This document shows positions 1 through 7,948 of a DNA stretch of 46,245 nucleotides, piece after piece (within the stretch, counting starts at the first letter, position 1; each line of letters starts with the position of its first letter). The stretch is taken from assembly GCA_024280115.1 (NCBI GenBank), contig JAJRQT010000061.1, positions 1-46,245 on the forward strand. The letters run 5' to 3'. The translations under genes and the position numbers were made by a program. The notes beneath the pieces are model-generated. The model did no database searches, was not told the DNA's origin, and saw only the letters and a program-made list of their open reading frames with translations. Origin of the DNA: Bacteroidota bacterium. Lineage in GTDB: Bacteria; Bacteroidota; Bacteroidia; Cytophagales; Cyclobacteriaceae.

Positions 1-341
1 CTCCGGCATCGTTCAACCTGTTGTATAAAAAACTTCCCCCTTTATCGTATTAGATATTTTATCCAACCTTGTAACACTTTTACTATTTGAAGTCTTGTCG
101 CTATATTGGGGAAGCATTTTATACAACGCTATATAGTTATAACCAAAGGGGGACAGTACCACTAAGTTGAAGAAAACAAAAACACATTTGCTGAAAAAAA
201 GAGGAGTAAATATGTGCGATAAAGACAATAGTTTGCAAAACGTAAGTGAAAATGCTGACCCATTTGTGTCAACATGGGAAAAATAAGTTCTGCAAATAAA
301 AAAACAGAAGGCAAGATATAATAAATATGGAAGTACAAAAA
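1..341. other. Left-edge non-coding stretch
   Basis: I see no convincing gene here. A minus-strand reading frame covers most of it (13-369), but its product is a Phe/Leu/Ser-rich string with no recognisable domain, it runs into the start of the lipoprotein gene, and its composition looks like chance coding in AT-rich DNA. The region would include the upstream control sequence of the lipoprotein gene; I found no TAnnTTTG match close to that gene. Confidence 0.4.
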
Positions 342-791
342 ATGAGAAAAATAACATTAATTTCTTCACTAATTATCTCTTTGATTTGGGTAACAGCATG
401 CACTTCAACCAAATCAGTAGTTTCAAGTTCGGCTAACCTTGAAAAATATAATTATGCCACAATTACTAATGTGATGGATTACGGAGGGGCTGCCGCATTA
501 ATGAATATTGAGGTAGAAATTTATGACGCTCTATCTTCAACAAGATTGCAAGTAATTGGTGATAAACAAGTGGAATCTTTATCTGATATTCAAAAACAAG
601 AACTTTTACTTGTACGATTTTCAGCATCGCAGAGTGAAGAGGAATCTGTTGTGAGTATTAATTTTACCGATTATAGAACAGGCAAACCAATAGCATCTTG
701 CAGAGGTGCATATGGTTTTGGGTGGTCTAAAGAAAATGATATGAGAGTAGCAATTAATAGAGCACTCGAACAAATGAAAAAATTGTTTTAG
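342..791 (+). CDS. Small hypothetical lipoprotein
   Basis: The product is about 149 residues. It starts with a basic, hydrophobic signal sequence ending in a lipobox (WVTAC), so the mature protein probably begins at Cys and is lipid-anchored in the cell envelope. I prefer the ATG at 342 over the upstream in-frame ATG at 327, because the later start puts Arg-Lys directly before the hydrophobic core as expected for a signal peptide. The rest is a soluble domain that I do not recognise; it contains a stretch reading INFTDYRTGKPIASCRGAYG and ends in an amphipathic helix. No operon partner: the next gene is 350 bp downstream and preceded by a repeat. Function unknown. Confidence 0.75.
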   Translation: MRKITLISSLIISLIWVTACTSTKSVVSSSANLEKYNYATITNVMDYGGAAALMNIEVEIYDALSSTRLQVIGDKQVESLSDIQKQELLLVRFSASQSEEESVVSINFTDYRTGKPIASCRGAYGFGWSKENDMRVAINRALEQMKKLF

Positions 792-871
792 ACAGAGTGT
801 AGAGACCTGGCACTAAATCAAAGCGGAGGAAAACACTTAATTGTTTTTAAATGGTTGCTAAACACAGACCG

Positions 872-998
872 GCTCTTCGACTTGTTCCGCAGGGCATGTC
901 GAAGGAATGATAATCAGGATTTGCATTCCTTAACAGCATCCAATGATATCACCCAAGATAAAAAGCGTTGTTTTTCCATGGCTTGCGTCAGGTGGGGA
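872..998. repeat. Direct repeat copy 1 flanking the NERD gene
   Basis: This ~127 bp intergenic block recurs at 2191-2317 in the same orientation, without indels and at roughly 80-85 percent identity by eye. Shared landmarks are GTTCCGCAGGG, GATAATCAGGATTT, TAACAGCAT, CACCCAAG and GTTTTTCCATGGC. Its left part can fold: CTTCGAC at 875-881 pairs with GTCGAAG at 898-904. It is part of the ~350 bp gene-free gap between the lipoprotein and the NERD gene. It may be a dispersed hairpin-type genome repeat. Confidence 0.75.
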
Positions 999-1141
999 TT
1001 GTCATTGCATTGGAAAAAATCCTATTGAGACATTTTTGATATTCTTGGTAAACCTTTTCGGAGGTTAGACAATTGCGTTATGGATTTTTGTATTTATTTG
1101 AGCGTTTGTGCAAAAAAGAAAGGATAATTTGATTGATAGTA

Positions 1142-2158
1142 ATGAAAAAAGTAAGTGAAGTCATAGCAGCAATTCTACTTGTTCTTATCGTACTTATAGC
1201 AAATAAAAATAGAATACTATCAACATTTGATACTGACTATTACATAACAACGGCAGACTTAAATGTAAGAATTGGAGCAGGAACAGATTACTCTATTTTC
1301 TTTACTTTACAAAAGGGGGATGAAGTTGAAATGTTATCAAGAAAGGATAATTGGTATAAAATCAGGCATTTAGAAAAGACAGGGTATGCATATTCAAAAT
1401 ATTTGAAATACAATAGAACTGAATCAAATACAAATTACTACTTATTTCAACAAATAATTTTATACATAGTCATAGGGGTTTTTACAGGCATCATTCTCTT
1501 TGTTAGTTTTATTATATTCAGAAAGATACGAGATAAAAGATTACTAAAAACCGTTACGGAATCAAATAGAGGTACACGGTCAGAAAGGGATTTGGTATTT
1601 AAGCTTCTAAAACACAAGATACCGTCACAGACGATTTTTCACGACCTGTATCTAAAAAAGTATACCGGCGGTTTTTCTCAAATTGACTTAGTCGTTATCA
1701 CAGAAGTAGGCATAATTGTGTTTGAAGTAAAAGATTACAGTGGTTGGATTTTTGGAAGTGGGAATCAATCACAATGGACGCAAGTTTTAGCGTATGGAAA
1801 ACAGAAATACCGTTTCTATAATCCCATAATGCAAAACAATAAGCATATACTGGAATTAAGAAAAAAACTAAAACATCTTGATAATGTGCCGTTTTATTCA
1901 ATAGTGTTGTTCTATGGCGACTGTGTATTGAAAGATGTCAATTTTATTCCTGATGGAACATTTCTGGTGAAATCGAATAGAGTTTTAGAAGTTATGAAAA
2001 ACATTATGAAAAATAATGGGCCTATTCAATATTCTGATAAAAATGAAGTATTTAGAATACTAAAAAGGGCTGTAAAAAATGGAGAATCTACGGAAAACCA
2101 AATTCAGCATATTGAAAATATTAAGGATATGTTGGGTAAGGAAAGGATATTTGAATAA
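1142..2158 (+). CDS. Membrane protein with SH3 and NERD (nuclease-related) domains
   Basis: The product is about 338 residues with three modules. A membrane helix at the N-terminus (about residues 5-22) leads into a bacterial SH3-like domain (about 30-95, with LNVRIGAGTDYSIF and GYAYSKYL motifs). A second hydrophobic helix (about 103-130) is followed by a NERD domain (about 145-270), whose core IDLVVITEVGIIVFEVKDY carries the Asp and the Glu-x-Lys of PD-(D/E)XK-like nucleases. The ATG at 1142 is chosen over an upstream TTG at 1133. SH3 domains often bind cell wall and NERD is predicted to act on nucleic acid; with two helices flanking SH3, that domain would be periplasmic and NERD cytoplasmic. 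The role (defence, DNA uptake, processing) is not established. It stands alone, bracketed by two copies of a repeat. Confidence 0.75.
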   Translation: MKKVSEVIAAILLVLIVLIANKNRILSTFDTDYYITTADLNVRIGAGTDYSIFFTLQKGDEVEMLSRKDNWYKIRHLEKTGYAYSKYLKYNRTESNTNYYLFQQIILYIVIGVFTGIILFVSFIIFRKIRDKRLLKTVTESNRGTRSERDLVFKLLKHKIPSQTIFHDLYLKKYTGGFSQIDLVVITEVGIIVFEVKDYSGWIFGSGNQSQWTQVLAYGKQKYRFYNPIMQNNKHILELRKKLKHLDNVPFYSIVLFYGDCVLKDVNFIPDGTFLVKSNRVLEVMKNIMKNNGPIQYSDKNEVFRILKRAVKNGESTENQIQHIENIKDMLGKERIFE

Positions 2159-2190
2159 ATGGATATAAAATGAACAATAATAAAATCCCA

Positions 2191-2317
2191 GCTCTTCGGC
2201 ATGTTCCGCAGGGAATGTCGAAGAATTGATAATCAGGATTTACAATCTGTAACAGCATACTATAATAACACCCAAGGTAAAAAGCATCGTTTTTCCATGG
2301 CCTGCGATAGGTAGGGT
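2191..2317. repeat. Direct repeat copy 2 flanking the NERD gene
   Basis: This is the second copy of the ~127 bp block seen at 872-998, starting 32 bp after the NERD gene stop. The hairpin of copy 1 is kept with a compensating wobble: CTTCGGCAT at 2194-2202 pairs with ATGTCGAAG at 2215-2223. Conservation of the pairing in spite of base changes suggests that the folded form matters or that both derive from a hairpin-type repeat family. Confidence 0.75.
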
Positions 2318-2554
2318 GGAAATGTGTAAATTACTGATTTGCTAAAATGGTGCCAGTAGATTCAAACTAAGGAATAGAAAATTCATACACAGGCAACAAT
2401 AAGCCTTTTTTATAAAATCAAAAACTTATTCGGCTGAAAAAATACATAAGGGCTTTGTGCAATGAATAAAGCCCCAAGTTGTACTACATTGCAGAGTGTG
2501 ACTAAATCTCCCTCCTGAAGCGAGTCCGGGTCAGATTGGAAAAGGGAGCCCAAA
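2318..2554. other. Intergenic region downstream of argH
   Basis: Together with repeat copy 2 this makes a ~400 bp gene-free gap between the NERD gene and argH, which converge. Apart from the terminator-like hairpin at 2450-2474 I see no further signal. Confidence 0.4.
2450..2474 (-). terminator. Possible terminator of the argB-argE-argH operon
   Basis: GGGCTTT at 2450-2456 pairs with AAAGCCC at 2468-2474 around an 11 nt loop, about 80 bp beyond the argH stop. Read on the minus strand, the stem is followed by a T-rich stretch (TTATGTATTTTTTC). The stem is only 7 bp, so this is a tentative call. Confidence 0.4.
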
Positions 2555-3907
2555 TTAACCAAGAAGCAATTTCTCTTTATCAGAAATTGTTACTTTTTGC
2601 ACTTCGAAAAAACTAAAACTTTTTTCAAAACGTTGCTCAATTTCATCATTGCACAAATTCCCCAGACTGCCCTCATGCGTATGGTCCAGTTTTGAGGGGA
2701 TTTCAAATTCACCATTTTCAATTCTACGGCCCACTTCCACATAGGCATCTCTGAATGGCATTCCCTCCAACACCAGTTGGTTAACCAACTCCACGCTGAA
2801 CATAAATTTGTATTTTTCATCTTTTACGATCTCCTCCTTTATGTTGATTTTTTCCAGCATAAAGCGGGTCATGTACAAGCATTCCTTCATGTTGGTAAAA
2901 GCAGGCATAAAGCTCTCCTTGATCAACTGCAAGTCGCGGTGATATCCCGATGGGAGGTTCGTGGTGATCATGGCAATTTCATTTGGCAAGGCTTTCAGTT
3001 TGTTTGATCGCGCCCTGAGCAATTCAAAAACATCCGGGTTTTTCTTGTGCGGCATAATGCTCGACCCCGTGGTATATTCATCAGGAAAGCTGATAAATCC
3101 ATGATTTTGGCCCATGTACAAACACACATCCATGGAAAATTTGCCAATTGTATCTGCGATGGTTGCCATGGCATTGGCCAATACTTTTTCTGCCTTGCCC
3201 CTGCCCATTTGCGCATACACCACATTATAATTCATGGATTCAAAACCCAATAAGTCTGTGGTCATTTGACGGTTGAGCGGGAAAGATGAACCATATCCTG
3301 CGGCAGATCCCAGCGGATTTCTGTTTACGATTTCATAGGCGGATTTCAAAATTACCAGGTCATCTGCCAGCGATTCGGCATAGGCGCCAAACCAAAGTCC
3401 GAATGAGGAAGGCATGGCCACCTGAAGGTGCGTGTAGCCGGGCAGTAGTGTGTCTTTGTGTTGATTGCTCAATAAAATCAGTCGCTTAAAAAGCTGCTCC
3501 ATCAATTCGGTCATCTCCAAAACCTCTACACGCATAAATAGTTTTAAGTCCAACAGTATCTGGTCATTGCGCGATCTTCCCGAATGGATTTTTTTACCCA
3601 CATCCCCCAACTTGTGCGTCAGCATCAGCTCCACCTGCGAGTGCACATCTTCTACGCCATCTTCAATTTTAAAATTCCCGGCTTCAATTTCTTCATGGAT
3701 TTTTGACAACTCTTTACTTAAAATTTCCAGTTCGGCCTCCGTGAGCAAACCGATAGAAGTAAGCATTTTGATGTGTGCCAATGATCCGATCACATCGTAT
3801 TTGGCCAACATCAGGTCCAGTTCACGATCCATACCGACGGTAAATTTGTCGATTTCATCATGAACGCTGACGCCCTTTTGCCACAATTTATTTTTCGATT
3901 CAGCCAT
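2555..3907 (-). CDS. argH: Argininosuccinate lyase
   Basis: This enzyme splits argininosuccinate into arginine and fumarate, the last step of arginine synthesis, in the cytoplasm as a tetramer. The 450-residue product is full length. It carries the superfamily signature GSSIMPHKKNPD near residues 281-292, with the flexible catalytic serine loop, the conserved GYTHLQ (His160), and SGRSRNDQ near 109-116, all typical of the fumarase/aspartase superfamily branch that includes ArgH. Its first codons overlap the last 8 bp of argE, showing translational coupling, and it is the final gene of the argB-argE-argH run. Confidence 0.97.
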   Translation of the reverse strand: MAESKNKLWQKGVSVHDEIDKFTVGMDRELDLMLAKYDVIGSLAHIKMLTSIGLLTEAELEILSKELSKIHEEIEAGNFKIEDGVEDVHSQVELMLTHKLGDVGKKIHSGRSRNDQILLDLKLFMRVEVLEMTELMEQLFKRLILLSNQHKDTLLPGYTHLQVAMPSSFGLWFGAYAESLADDLVILKSAYEIVNRNPLGSAAGYGSSFPLNRQMTTDLLGFESMNYNVVYAQMGRGKAEKVLANAMATIADTIGKFSMDVCLYMGQNHGFISFPDEYTTGSSIMPHKKNPDVFELLRARSNKLKALPNEIAMITTNLPSGYHRDLQLIKESFMPAFTNMKECLYMTRFMLEKINIKEEIVKDEKYKFMFSVELVNQLVLEGMPFRDAYVEVGRRIENGEFEIPSKLDHTHEGSLGNLCNDEIEQRFEKSFSFFEVQKVTISDKEKLLLG

Positions 3908-4967
3908 TTTTGACTACTATTTTATTTACTAATTTTTTATATAAACTTATTCCATCTACAATCTCCTGAATGCCAATATACTCATCCGCAGTATGCGATC
4001 TGGCAGAATCTCCGGGGCCAATTTTTACTGATGGAAAAGGCATAAGCGCCTGATCCGAAAGCGTTGGGGATCCAAAAATATCAATGCCCAATTCTTCGGC
4101 CACATATTTTAGGATATGATCTTTCGGCAATCCCGAAGGTTGCAACCGTGTTGACCGGGCAATCACTTCACAAGAGACGTTGTCTTTTATAATTGCCAGG
4201 ACCTCGTCATTGGTATAGGCATCGGTGCTTCGTACATCCACCACAAAATGGCACTCATCCGGAACTACATTATGCTGTGTGCCCGCATCGATCATCGTTA
4301 CATTCATTTTGACCTCGCTGAGCACTTCGGAGATTTTATCGAACCGGAAATCATGAAACCATTCAATATCTTTTAGCGCTTTATAAATTGCGTTTTCTCC
4401 CTCATCCCGGGCGGCGTGGCCGGAAACGCCTTTTGCCACACAATCGAGCACCATGAGGCCCTTTTCTGCAATTGCCATTTGCAGCAGCGTAGGTTCGCCA
4501 ACGATAGCAAAGTCAATCTTTCCCAACTCCGGTAACACCAGTTCAATGCCATTTTTTCCACTGATTTCTTCTTCGGCAGTCGCTGCCAATACCACATTGT
4601 AGCCAAGGTCTTTTTTATCATAAATATCCATAAATGCAGCAATCAGCGACACCAGGCATCCTCCAGCGTCATTGCTACCCAGACCGTAAAGCCTGCCATC
4701 GACAACCACAGGGGTCATCGGGTCTTTTTTCCATGAAGCATTGGGCTTTACCGTATCGTGGTGTGAGTTGAGCAAAATAGTCGGTTTAGCTGAATCGAAA
4801 TGCTTGTTTTTGGCAATGATATTATTTTTTATTTCATGGATTTTTAGGCCTTTTTCAACAAAAAACTCCCGAAGGATTGCTGCCGTTTTTTCCTCCTCCC
4901 TGCTTATCGAAGGGGTAGATATCAGCTTCTCCAGTAAAGCGATGTATTCTTCGTGTCCCATGTTCAT
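3900..4967 (-). CDS. argE: N-acyl-L-ornithine deacylase (ArgE type, M20 peptidase family)
   Basis: The protein (355 residues) belongs to the M20 family of zinc-dependent amidohydrolases. Metal-binding motifs are visible: HHDTV at about 69-73, the bridging Asp in GSNDAGG near 100, the Glu pair in AEEEISG near 132-134, GEPT near 157-160, and a late His in RSHTADEY. In an arginine cluster it would release ornithine from N-acetyl- or N-succinyl-ornithine. Because the transcarbamylase here is of the ArgF' type, acting on acylated ornithine, the real substrate is more likely N-acyl-citrulline. The argB stop TGA and the argE ATG abut directly (TGAATG), and the 3' end overlaps argH. A second ATG lies two codons in. 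Confidence 0.9.
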   Translation of the reverse strand: MNMGHEEYIALLEKLISTPSISREEEKTAAILREFFVEKGLKIHEIKNNIIAKNKHFDSAKPTILLNSHHDTVKPNASWKKDPMTPVVVDGRLYGLGSNDAGGCLVSLIAAFMDIYDKKDLGYNVVLAATAEEEISGKNGIELVLPELGKIDFAIVGEPTLLQMAIAEKGLMVLDCVAKGVSGHAARDEGENAIYKALKDIEWFHDFRFDKISEVLSEVKMNVTMIDAGTQHNVVPDECHFVVDVRSTDAYTNDEVLAIIKDNVSCEVIARSTRLQPSGLPKDHILKYVAEELGIDIFGSPTLSDQALMPFPSVKIGPGDSARSHTADEYIGIQEIVDGISLYKKLVNKIVVKNG

Positions 4968-5765
4968 TCAGTTTAGAATGGTTGTTCCCACCTGATTTTG
5001 TCCTTCCGCCAATTTTATAATATGCTTCGAGTTCATGATCCGAACTTGTTTAACGCCTTCTGCCAAGGCATCAAAGGCATTGTCTATTTTTGGTATCATT
5101 CCGGAATTGATAACACCTTCTGCCTTCAGCTGTGCATAATTATTTTGATTGATCTCATGGATCACACTTGCAGGATTGTCGATATCTTTCAACACGCCAT
5201 TGAGCTCAAAGCAATAGTTAAGCTCCACTTCAAAATCTTTTGACATCCCCACTGCCACACGCGAAGCAATGGTATCAGCATTGGTATTGAAAAGATCGCC
5301 CCGGCCATTGTGGGTCATTGCTGCGAACACGGGTACGAGCCCGGTGTTGATCAAATTCCGGATCACCTCGCGGTTGACACTTTTCACATCTCCTACAAAA
5401 CCGTAATCAATCCCATTTTTTAGAGGTCGCTTTTCAGCCAATATAGCATTCCCGTCTGCCCCGGTTAGCCCGATGGCATTGCAGCCGTACCCTTGCAGTT
5501 TGCTCACCACATTTTTATTGGCCACTCCGGCAAGCATCATCTTTACGACTTCGAGGGTATCGGCATCGGTAATCCTGCGACCGTCAATCATTTTTACCTC
5601 TATGCCCAACCGACGACTCATTTCAGAAACCCACTTCCCTCCTCCGTGGACAAGAATTTTATTGCCTTTGAGCCTGGCAAAGCTTTCCAGAAATGCTGAA
5701 AGCTGATCAGCATCTTCCACCACCTTCCCTCCTATTTTAAAAATGCGTAGTTGCTCTTTTGCCAT
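4968..5765 (-). CDS. argB: N-acetylglutamate (N-acylglutamate) kinase
   Basis: The enzyme phosphorylates the gamma-carboxyl of N-acylglutamate with ATP, the second step of arginine synthesis. The 265-residue product has the amino acid kinase fold signatures: KIGGKVVED at the N-terminus, HGGGKWVSEMSRRLGI around residues 40-55, DGRRITDADTLEVV near 61-74, and GLTGADGN near 98-105. The Lys after HGGG, where many ArgB proteins have Pro, marks it as a divergent type. It begins the argB-argE-argH run. Its upstream region has been remodelled: a 110 bp repeat and a VapBC module now sit where argF' would be expected. Confidence 0.93.
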   Translation of the reverse strand: MAKEQLRIFKIGGKVVEDADQLSAFLESFARLKGNKILVHGGGKWVSEMSRRLGIEVKMIDGRRITDADTLEVVKMMLAGVANKNVVSKLQGYGCNAIGLTGADGNAILAEKRPLKNGIDYGFVGDVKSVNREVIRNLINTGLVPVFAAMTHNGRGDLFNTNADTIASRVAVGMSKDFEVELNYCFELNGVLKDIDNPASVIHEINQNNYAQLKAEGVINSGMIPKIDNAFDALAEGVKQVRIMNSKHIIKLAEGQNQVGTTILN

Positions 5766-5777
5766 TATTCAATTTTA

Positions 5778-5899
5778 ATGTTCTATGTGAAATTCAGTTG
5801 TTCTCTTTATTGCCACAGATTCACAGATTATAATATTTCTAATTTTGTTTGCATCTTCCAGTCTCAGCGTCATCTTCGAGTGACACTGAGGAGGATAAT
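5778..5899. repeat. Direct repeat copy 1 flanking vapBC
   Basis: This block is repeated at 6694-6803 in the same orientation. The first ~52 bases differ at one position only (ATGTTCTATGTGAAATTCAG, then CCACAGATTCACAGATTAT). Copy 1 then has about 8 extra bases, after which GTTTGCATCTTCCAGTCTCA and ATCTTCGAGTGA resume. An imperfect hairpin lies at 5863-5890 (CTCAG-c-GTCA pairing with TGAC-a-CTGAG). The copy begins 13 bp upstream of the argB start codon, so it occupies the argB leader. Confidence 0.85.
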
Positions 5900-5928
5900 T
5901 CTGCTATACAACGAAGTAAAACATGATG

Positions 5929-6345
5929 TTATAACATATGTTTAGACCAATTGTCAATCTTCAATCCAGGGATTCTACTAAAATGATTTTCATTATTTGT
6001 AACCAAAGTCATATCATTATCGATTGCTATACCTGCAATCAGTAAGTCTATATCATCCACTATGTTACCACCTTGACGTAAAGAGGAATATAATTCAGCA
6101 GAAATCTTGGCCGAATTATCAGTCATAGGAATTACTATATTTACAGATACAAAATCCTCAAAAATATTGAGTTGCTTTAGTGCATTTTTTGCTAATAATC
6201 CTCCTACAATCTCATAATAAGTAATCAGGCTTATCTCAATTAGCTCATATCGTTGAAGATATTTGTTAAAATTCTCAATGACTCTCTTATTCCCTTTGAA
6301 ATAATAGGAAAGTATATCAGTATCAATGAGTACTCTATTCATCAA
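5929..6345 (-). CDS. PIN-domain ribonuclease toxin (VapC-like)
   Basis: The 138-residue protein is a PIN-domain toxin, expected to cleave RNA with Mg2+ and stop growth when free of antitoxin. Acidic residues are where the family has them: Asp8 (LIDTDIL), Glu45 (TYYEIVGG) and Asp100 (DIDLLIAG). The usual fourth acid position is the Asn-rich LVTNNENHF, a common variant. It overlaps its antitoxin gene by 11 bp, giving the standard antitoxin-first, coupled arrangement. The module sits in the minus-strand arginine region between two direct repeats. Confidence 0.9.
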   Translation of the reverse strand: MMNRVLIDTDILSYYFKGNKRVIENFNKYLQRYELIEISLITYYEIVGGLLAKNALKQLNIFEDFVSVNIVIPMTDNSAKISAELYSSLRQGGNIVDDIDLLIAGIAIDNDMTLVTNNENHFSRIPGLKIDNWSKHML

Positions 6346-6571
6346 TTCTCCTTCTGTTTCTTTTGCGATTACTTATCAAATTGACCGTAAGATCATCAAA
6401 TACATCATCATCCAAATCTTGCCAGGAGCCGGCAAAAGATAAAGTCCTGGATTTGTTGCCAACGCTATGTTCCAGTTTTGACACATATTCATCCAGATCT
6501 TTAAGTTTATCCTTCGGAATCCGACTAATACGTCTTAATATTTGATTTCTTCTTTGTGTATCAGTAATCAT
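6335..6571 (-). CDS. Antitoxin partner of the PIN toxin
   Basis: The 78-residue, charged protein precedes and overlaps the PIN toxin gene by 11 bp. Its central LSFAGSWQDLDDDVFDDL stretch followed by a basic tail (SNRKRNRRR) resembles C-terminal toxin-neutralising segments of antitoxins that accompany PIN toxins in Bacteroidota. The N-terminal helical part (RRNQILRRISRIPKDKL) is the likely DNA-binding or dimerisation part. I infer that it binds and inhibits the toxin and represses their shared promoter. Confidence 0.8.
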   Translation of the reverse strand: MITDTQRRNQILRRISRIPKDKLKDLDEYVSKLEHSVGNKSRTLSFAGSWQDLDDDVFDDLTVNLISNRKRNRRRIDE

Positions 6572-6693
6572 ATCAGTTAATTTTTTTATTCAAATTTATA
6601 ATTTATTTGTCAAAAATTCCTATGATCATAAAATCTGTTAGCTTGTCACGCCTCGTATTATTGCATTATTTGAAACTCTCTAAATCCCCAACA

Positions 6694-6803
6694 ATGTTCT
6701 ATGTGAAATTCAGTTGTTCTTTTTATTGCCACAGATTCACAGATTATCAAATTTGTTTGCATCTTCCAGTCTCAGCATCATCTTCGAGTGATTGAGCAGG
6801 ATA
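6694..6803. repeat. Direct repeat copy 2 flanking vapBC
   Basis: This is the second copy of the block at 5778-5899, lying between the antitoxin start and the stop codon of the small secreted protein. It lacks about 8 bases in the middle and 3 near the end. Immediately outside it (6806-6816) is TATTCAATTTT, the same 11-mer that lies immediately outside copy 1 at 5766-5776, so an 11 bp direct repeat bounds the whole ~1 kb segment. Confidence 0.85.
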
Positions 6804-6804
6804 A

Positions 6805-7245
6805 CTATTCAATTTTTATTCCTTCCGATGAAAGTATCAAAGAAATTTTTATTGGCTCTTTTTCAATACCATGCTCAAAAATCAACCTTCTTTCCTTCTC
6901 TACAAACCGGTAATTTCTGGGGTTATGATATTTACCTCTTACCCAAAAATATCCAATGCTCCTTTCTCCTGATTTTTCATCCAGTTGTTTCACTAATATA
7001 TAAAGATCGTAAAGCAATAGTTCTTTTCCATGCTCACCTGGAAATGTCCCTACTATATTTCCACACTCAATAAGTTTTACACCGAGGCAACAATCGGTAT
7101 AATCATGAAACAATTCAACATTTCGGATATTGCTGGCAAACTTATTTATTTCGTCCGATTCTTCGCTGACAACCTCAACTTTTTGAGCGTTTGTCGCAAA
7201 GATTAAGGCAAATACAAAGTAAAAAATTGATAGAACTATTTTCAT
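6805..7245 (-). CDS. Small secreted protein, paralogue of the one at 26.3 kb
   Basis: The 146-residue product has an N-terminal signal peptide (IVLSIFYFVFALIFATNAQ, probable cleavage after NAQ or nearby) and no later membrane helix, so it is probably periplasmic or secreted. It is clearly related along its length to the 140-residue protein at 26282-26704: shared features include EESDEI/ESSEEI, a central LLLYDLYILVKQ/LIVKDFFIYVQQ strand, YFWVRGKYHNPRNYRF/SYWIKGGFYNPRDFEF and a C-terminal SEGIKIE/TSEIKIY. I do not recognise the family. The stop codon overlaps the edge of the repeat next to vapBC. Confidence 0.75.
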   Translation of the reverse strand: MKIVLSIFYFVFALIFATNAQKVEVVSEESDEINKFASNIRNVELFHDYTDCCLGVKLIECGNIVGTFPGEHGKELLLYDLYILVKQLDEKSGERSIGYFWVRGKYHNPRNYRFVEKERRLIFEHGIEKEPIKISLILSSEGIKIE

Positions 7246-7327
7246 TGCTACTCTTTTATTAACGTCTGTTGCAACTATATTTTCTAAATTTATAAAACAA
7301 AAAAACTAAAAGCATTGCTTTCTTCAA

Positions 7328-7416
7328 GGGGCAACGCCCCGTCATGTAACAGCTCAGGGCGAAGTGAAACGAAGCCCTGAGTCACATCATGCATATAAAA
7401 TAAACCCTGAAAGGGT
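7328..7416. repeat. REP-like hairpin cluster, 3' side of the RAYT gene
   Basis: Three short palindromes are packed here: GGGGC-aac-GCCCC at 7328-7340; CTCAGGGC at 7353-7360 pairing with GCCCTGAG at 7374-7381 around a 13 nt loop; and ACCCT-gaa-AGGGT at 7404-7416. The 25 bases at 7355-7379 are the exact reverse complement of 7949-7973 on the other side of the transposase gene. This is the pattern expected of REP sequences served by a RAYT. Confidence 0.85.
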
Positions 7417-7439
7417 GACACTTGCCAACGCCCTTATGG

Positions 7440-7886
7440 TTAGTCCCACACATATTTTTCATCAAAATCAATTTTATATTCGCTATAAAATTTACGCAAC
7501 TCATCTCGAAATGAAACTTTTTCATGATGTTGCAATTGATTTTGAATATATCTTTCAACAGCCACAACCTTTGAGGAACTCACCGAGAACGTTCCATATC
7601 CTCCTTGCCATGAAAAATTAATTATACCCTTCTTTTTGATCCATTTGCTTGAAGACGTTTTTATTTTCGAAATTAATTCTGCAATAGTTACTGTCCTTGG
7701 TAAAGTGCACAAAACATGAATATGATCTGTGTTGGCATAAATCTCATTTACAAAAGAACCAATATTTGATAATGTCCCTATGATATAAGCATGTAAATCT
7801 TTTCGTATAGCATCTTTGATCGAGTGTTCTCCATTCTTTGTGGAAAATACACAGTGAATATATACTTTGGATAGACTCTGCGCCAT
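7440..7886 (-). CDS. REP-associated / IS200-like Y1 transposase (RAYT)
   Basis: The 148-residue product is a Y1-type single-strand DNA transposase. It has the N-terminal MAQSLSKVYIHCVFSTKNGE typical of the family, the HUH metal-binding pair in TDHIHVLCTLP (about 78-88), and the catalytic Tyr in VAVERYIQNQ (about 130-139), followed by a conserved basic C-terminal part. Such enzymes nick and join DNA at hairpins via a covalent Tyr-DNA link. It is flanked on both sides by hairpins in opposite orientation, which points to a domesticated RAYT rather than a free IS200. It lies between argF' and argB, inside the arginine region. Confidence 0.9.
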   Translation of the reverse strand: MAQSLSKVYIHCVFSTKNGEHSIKDAIRKDLHAYIIGTLSNIGSFVNEIYANTDHIHVLCTLPRTVTIAELISKIKTSSSKWIKKKGIINFSWQGGYGTFSVSSSKVVAVERYIQNQLQHHEKVSFRDELRKFYSEYKIDFDEKYVWD

Positions 7887-7948
7887 TTGCTTTTGTAGTT
7901 GCTTATCTTTCGGACTTTCAGCCCTTACACTAATACTGCTTCAAACCA

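Noticed and set aside
80..150. Possible integron attC-like site (ACAACGCTATATAGTTATAACC)
   Set aside because: No paired core sites with the right spacing, and no integrase nearby.
13..369. 118-codon minus-strand frame at the left edge
   Set aside because: Hydrophobic, Phe/Ser-rich, without a domain, and overlapping the start of a better-supported lipoprotein gene; typical of chance frames in AT-rich DNA.
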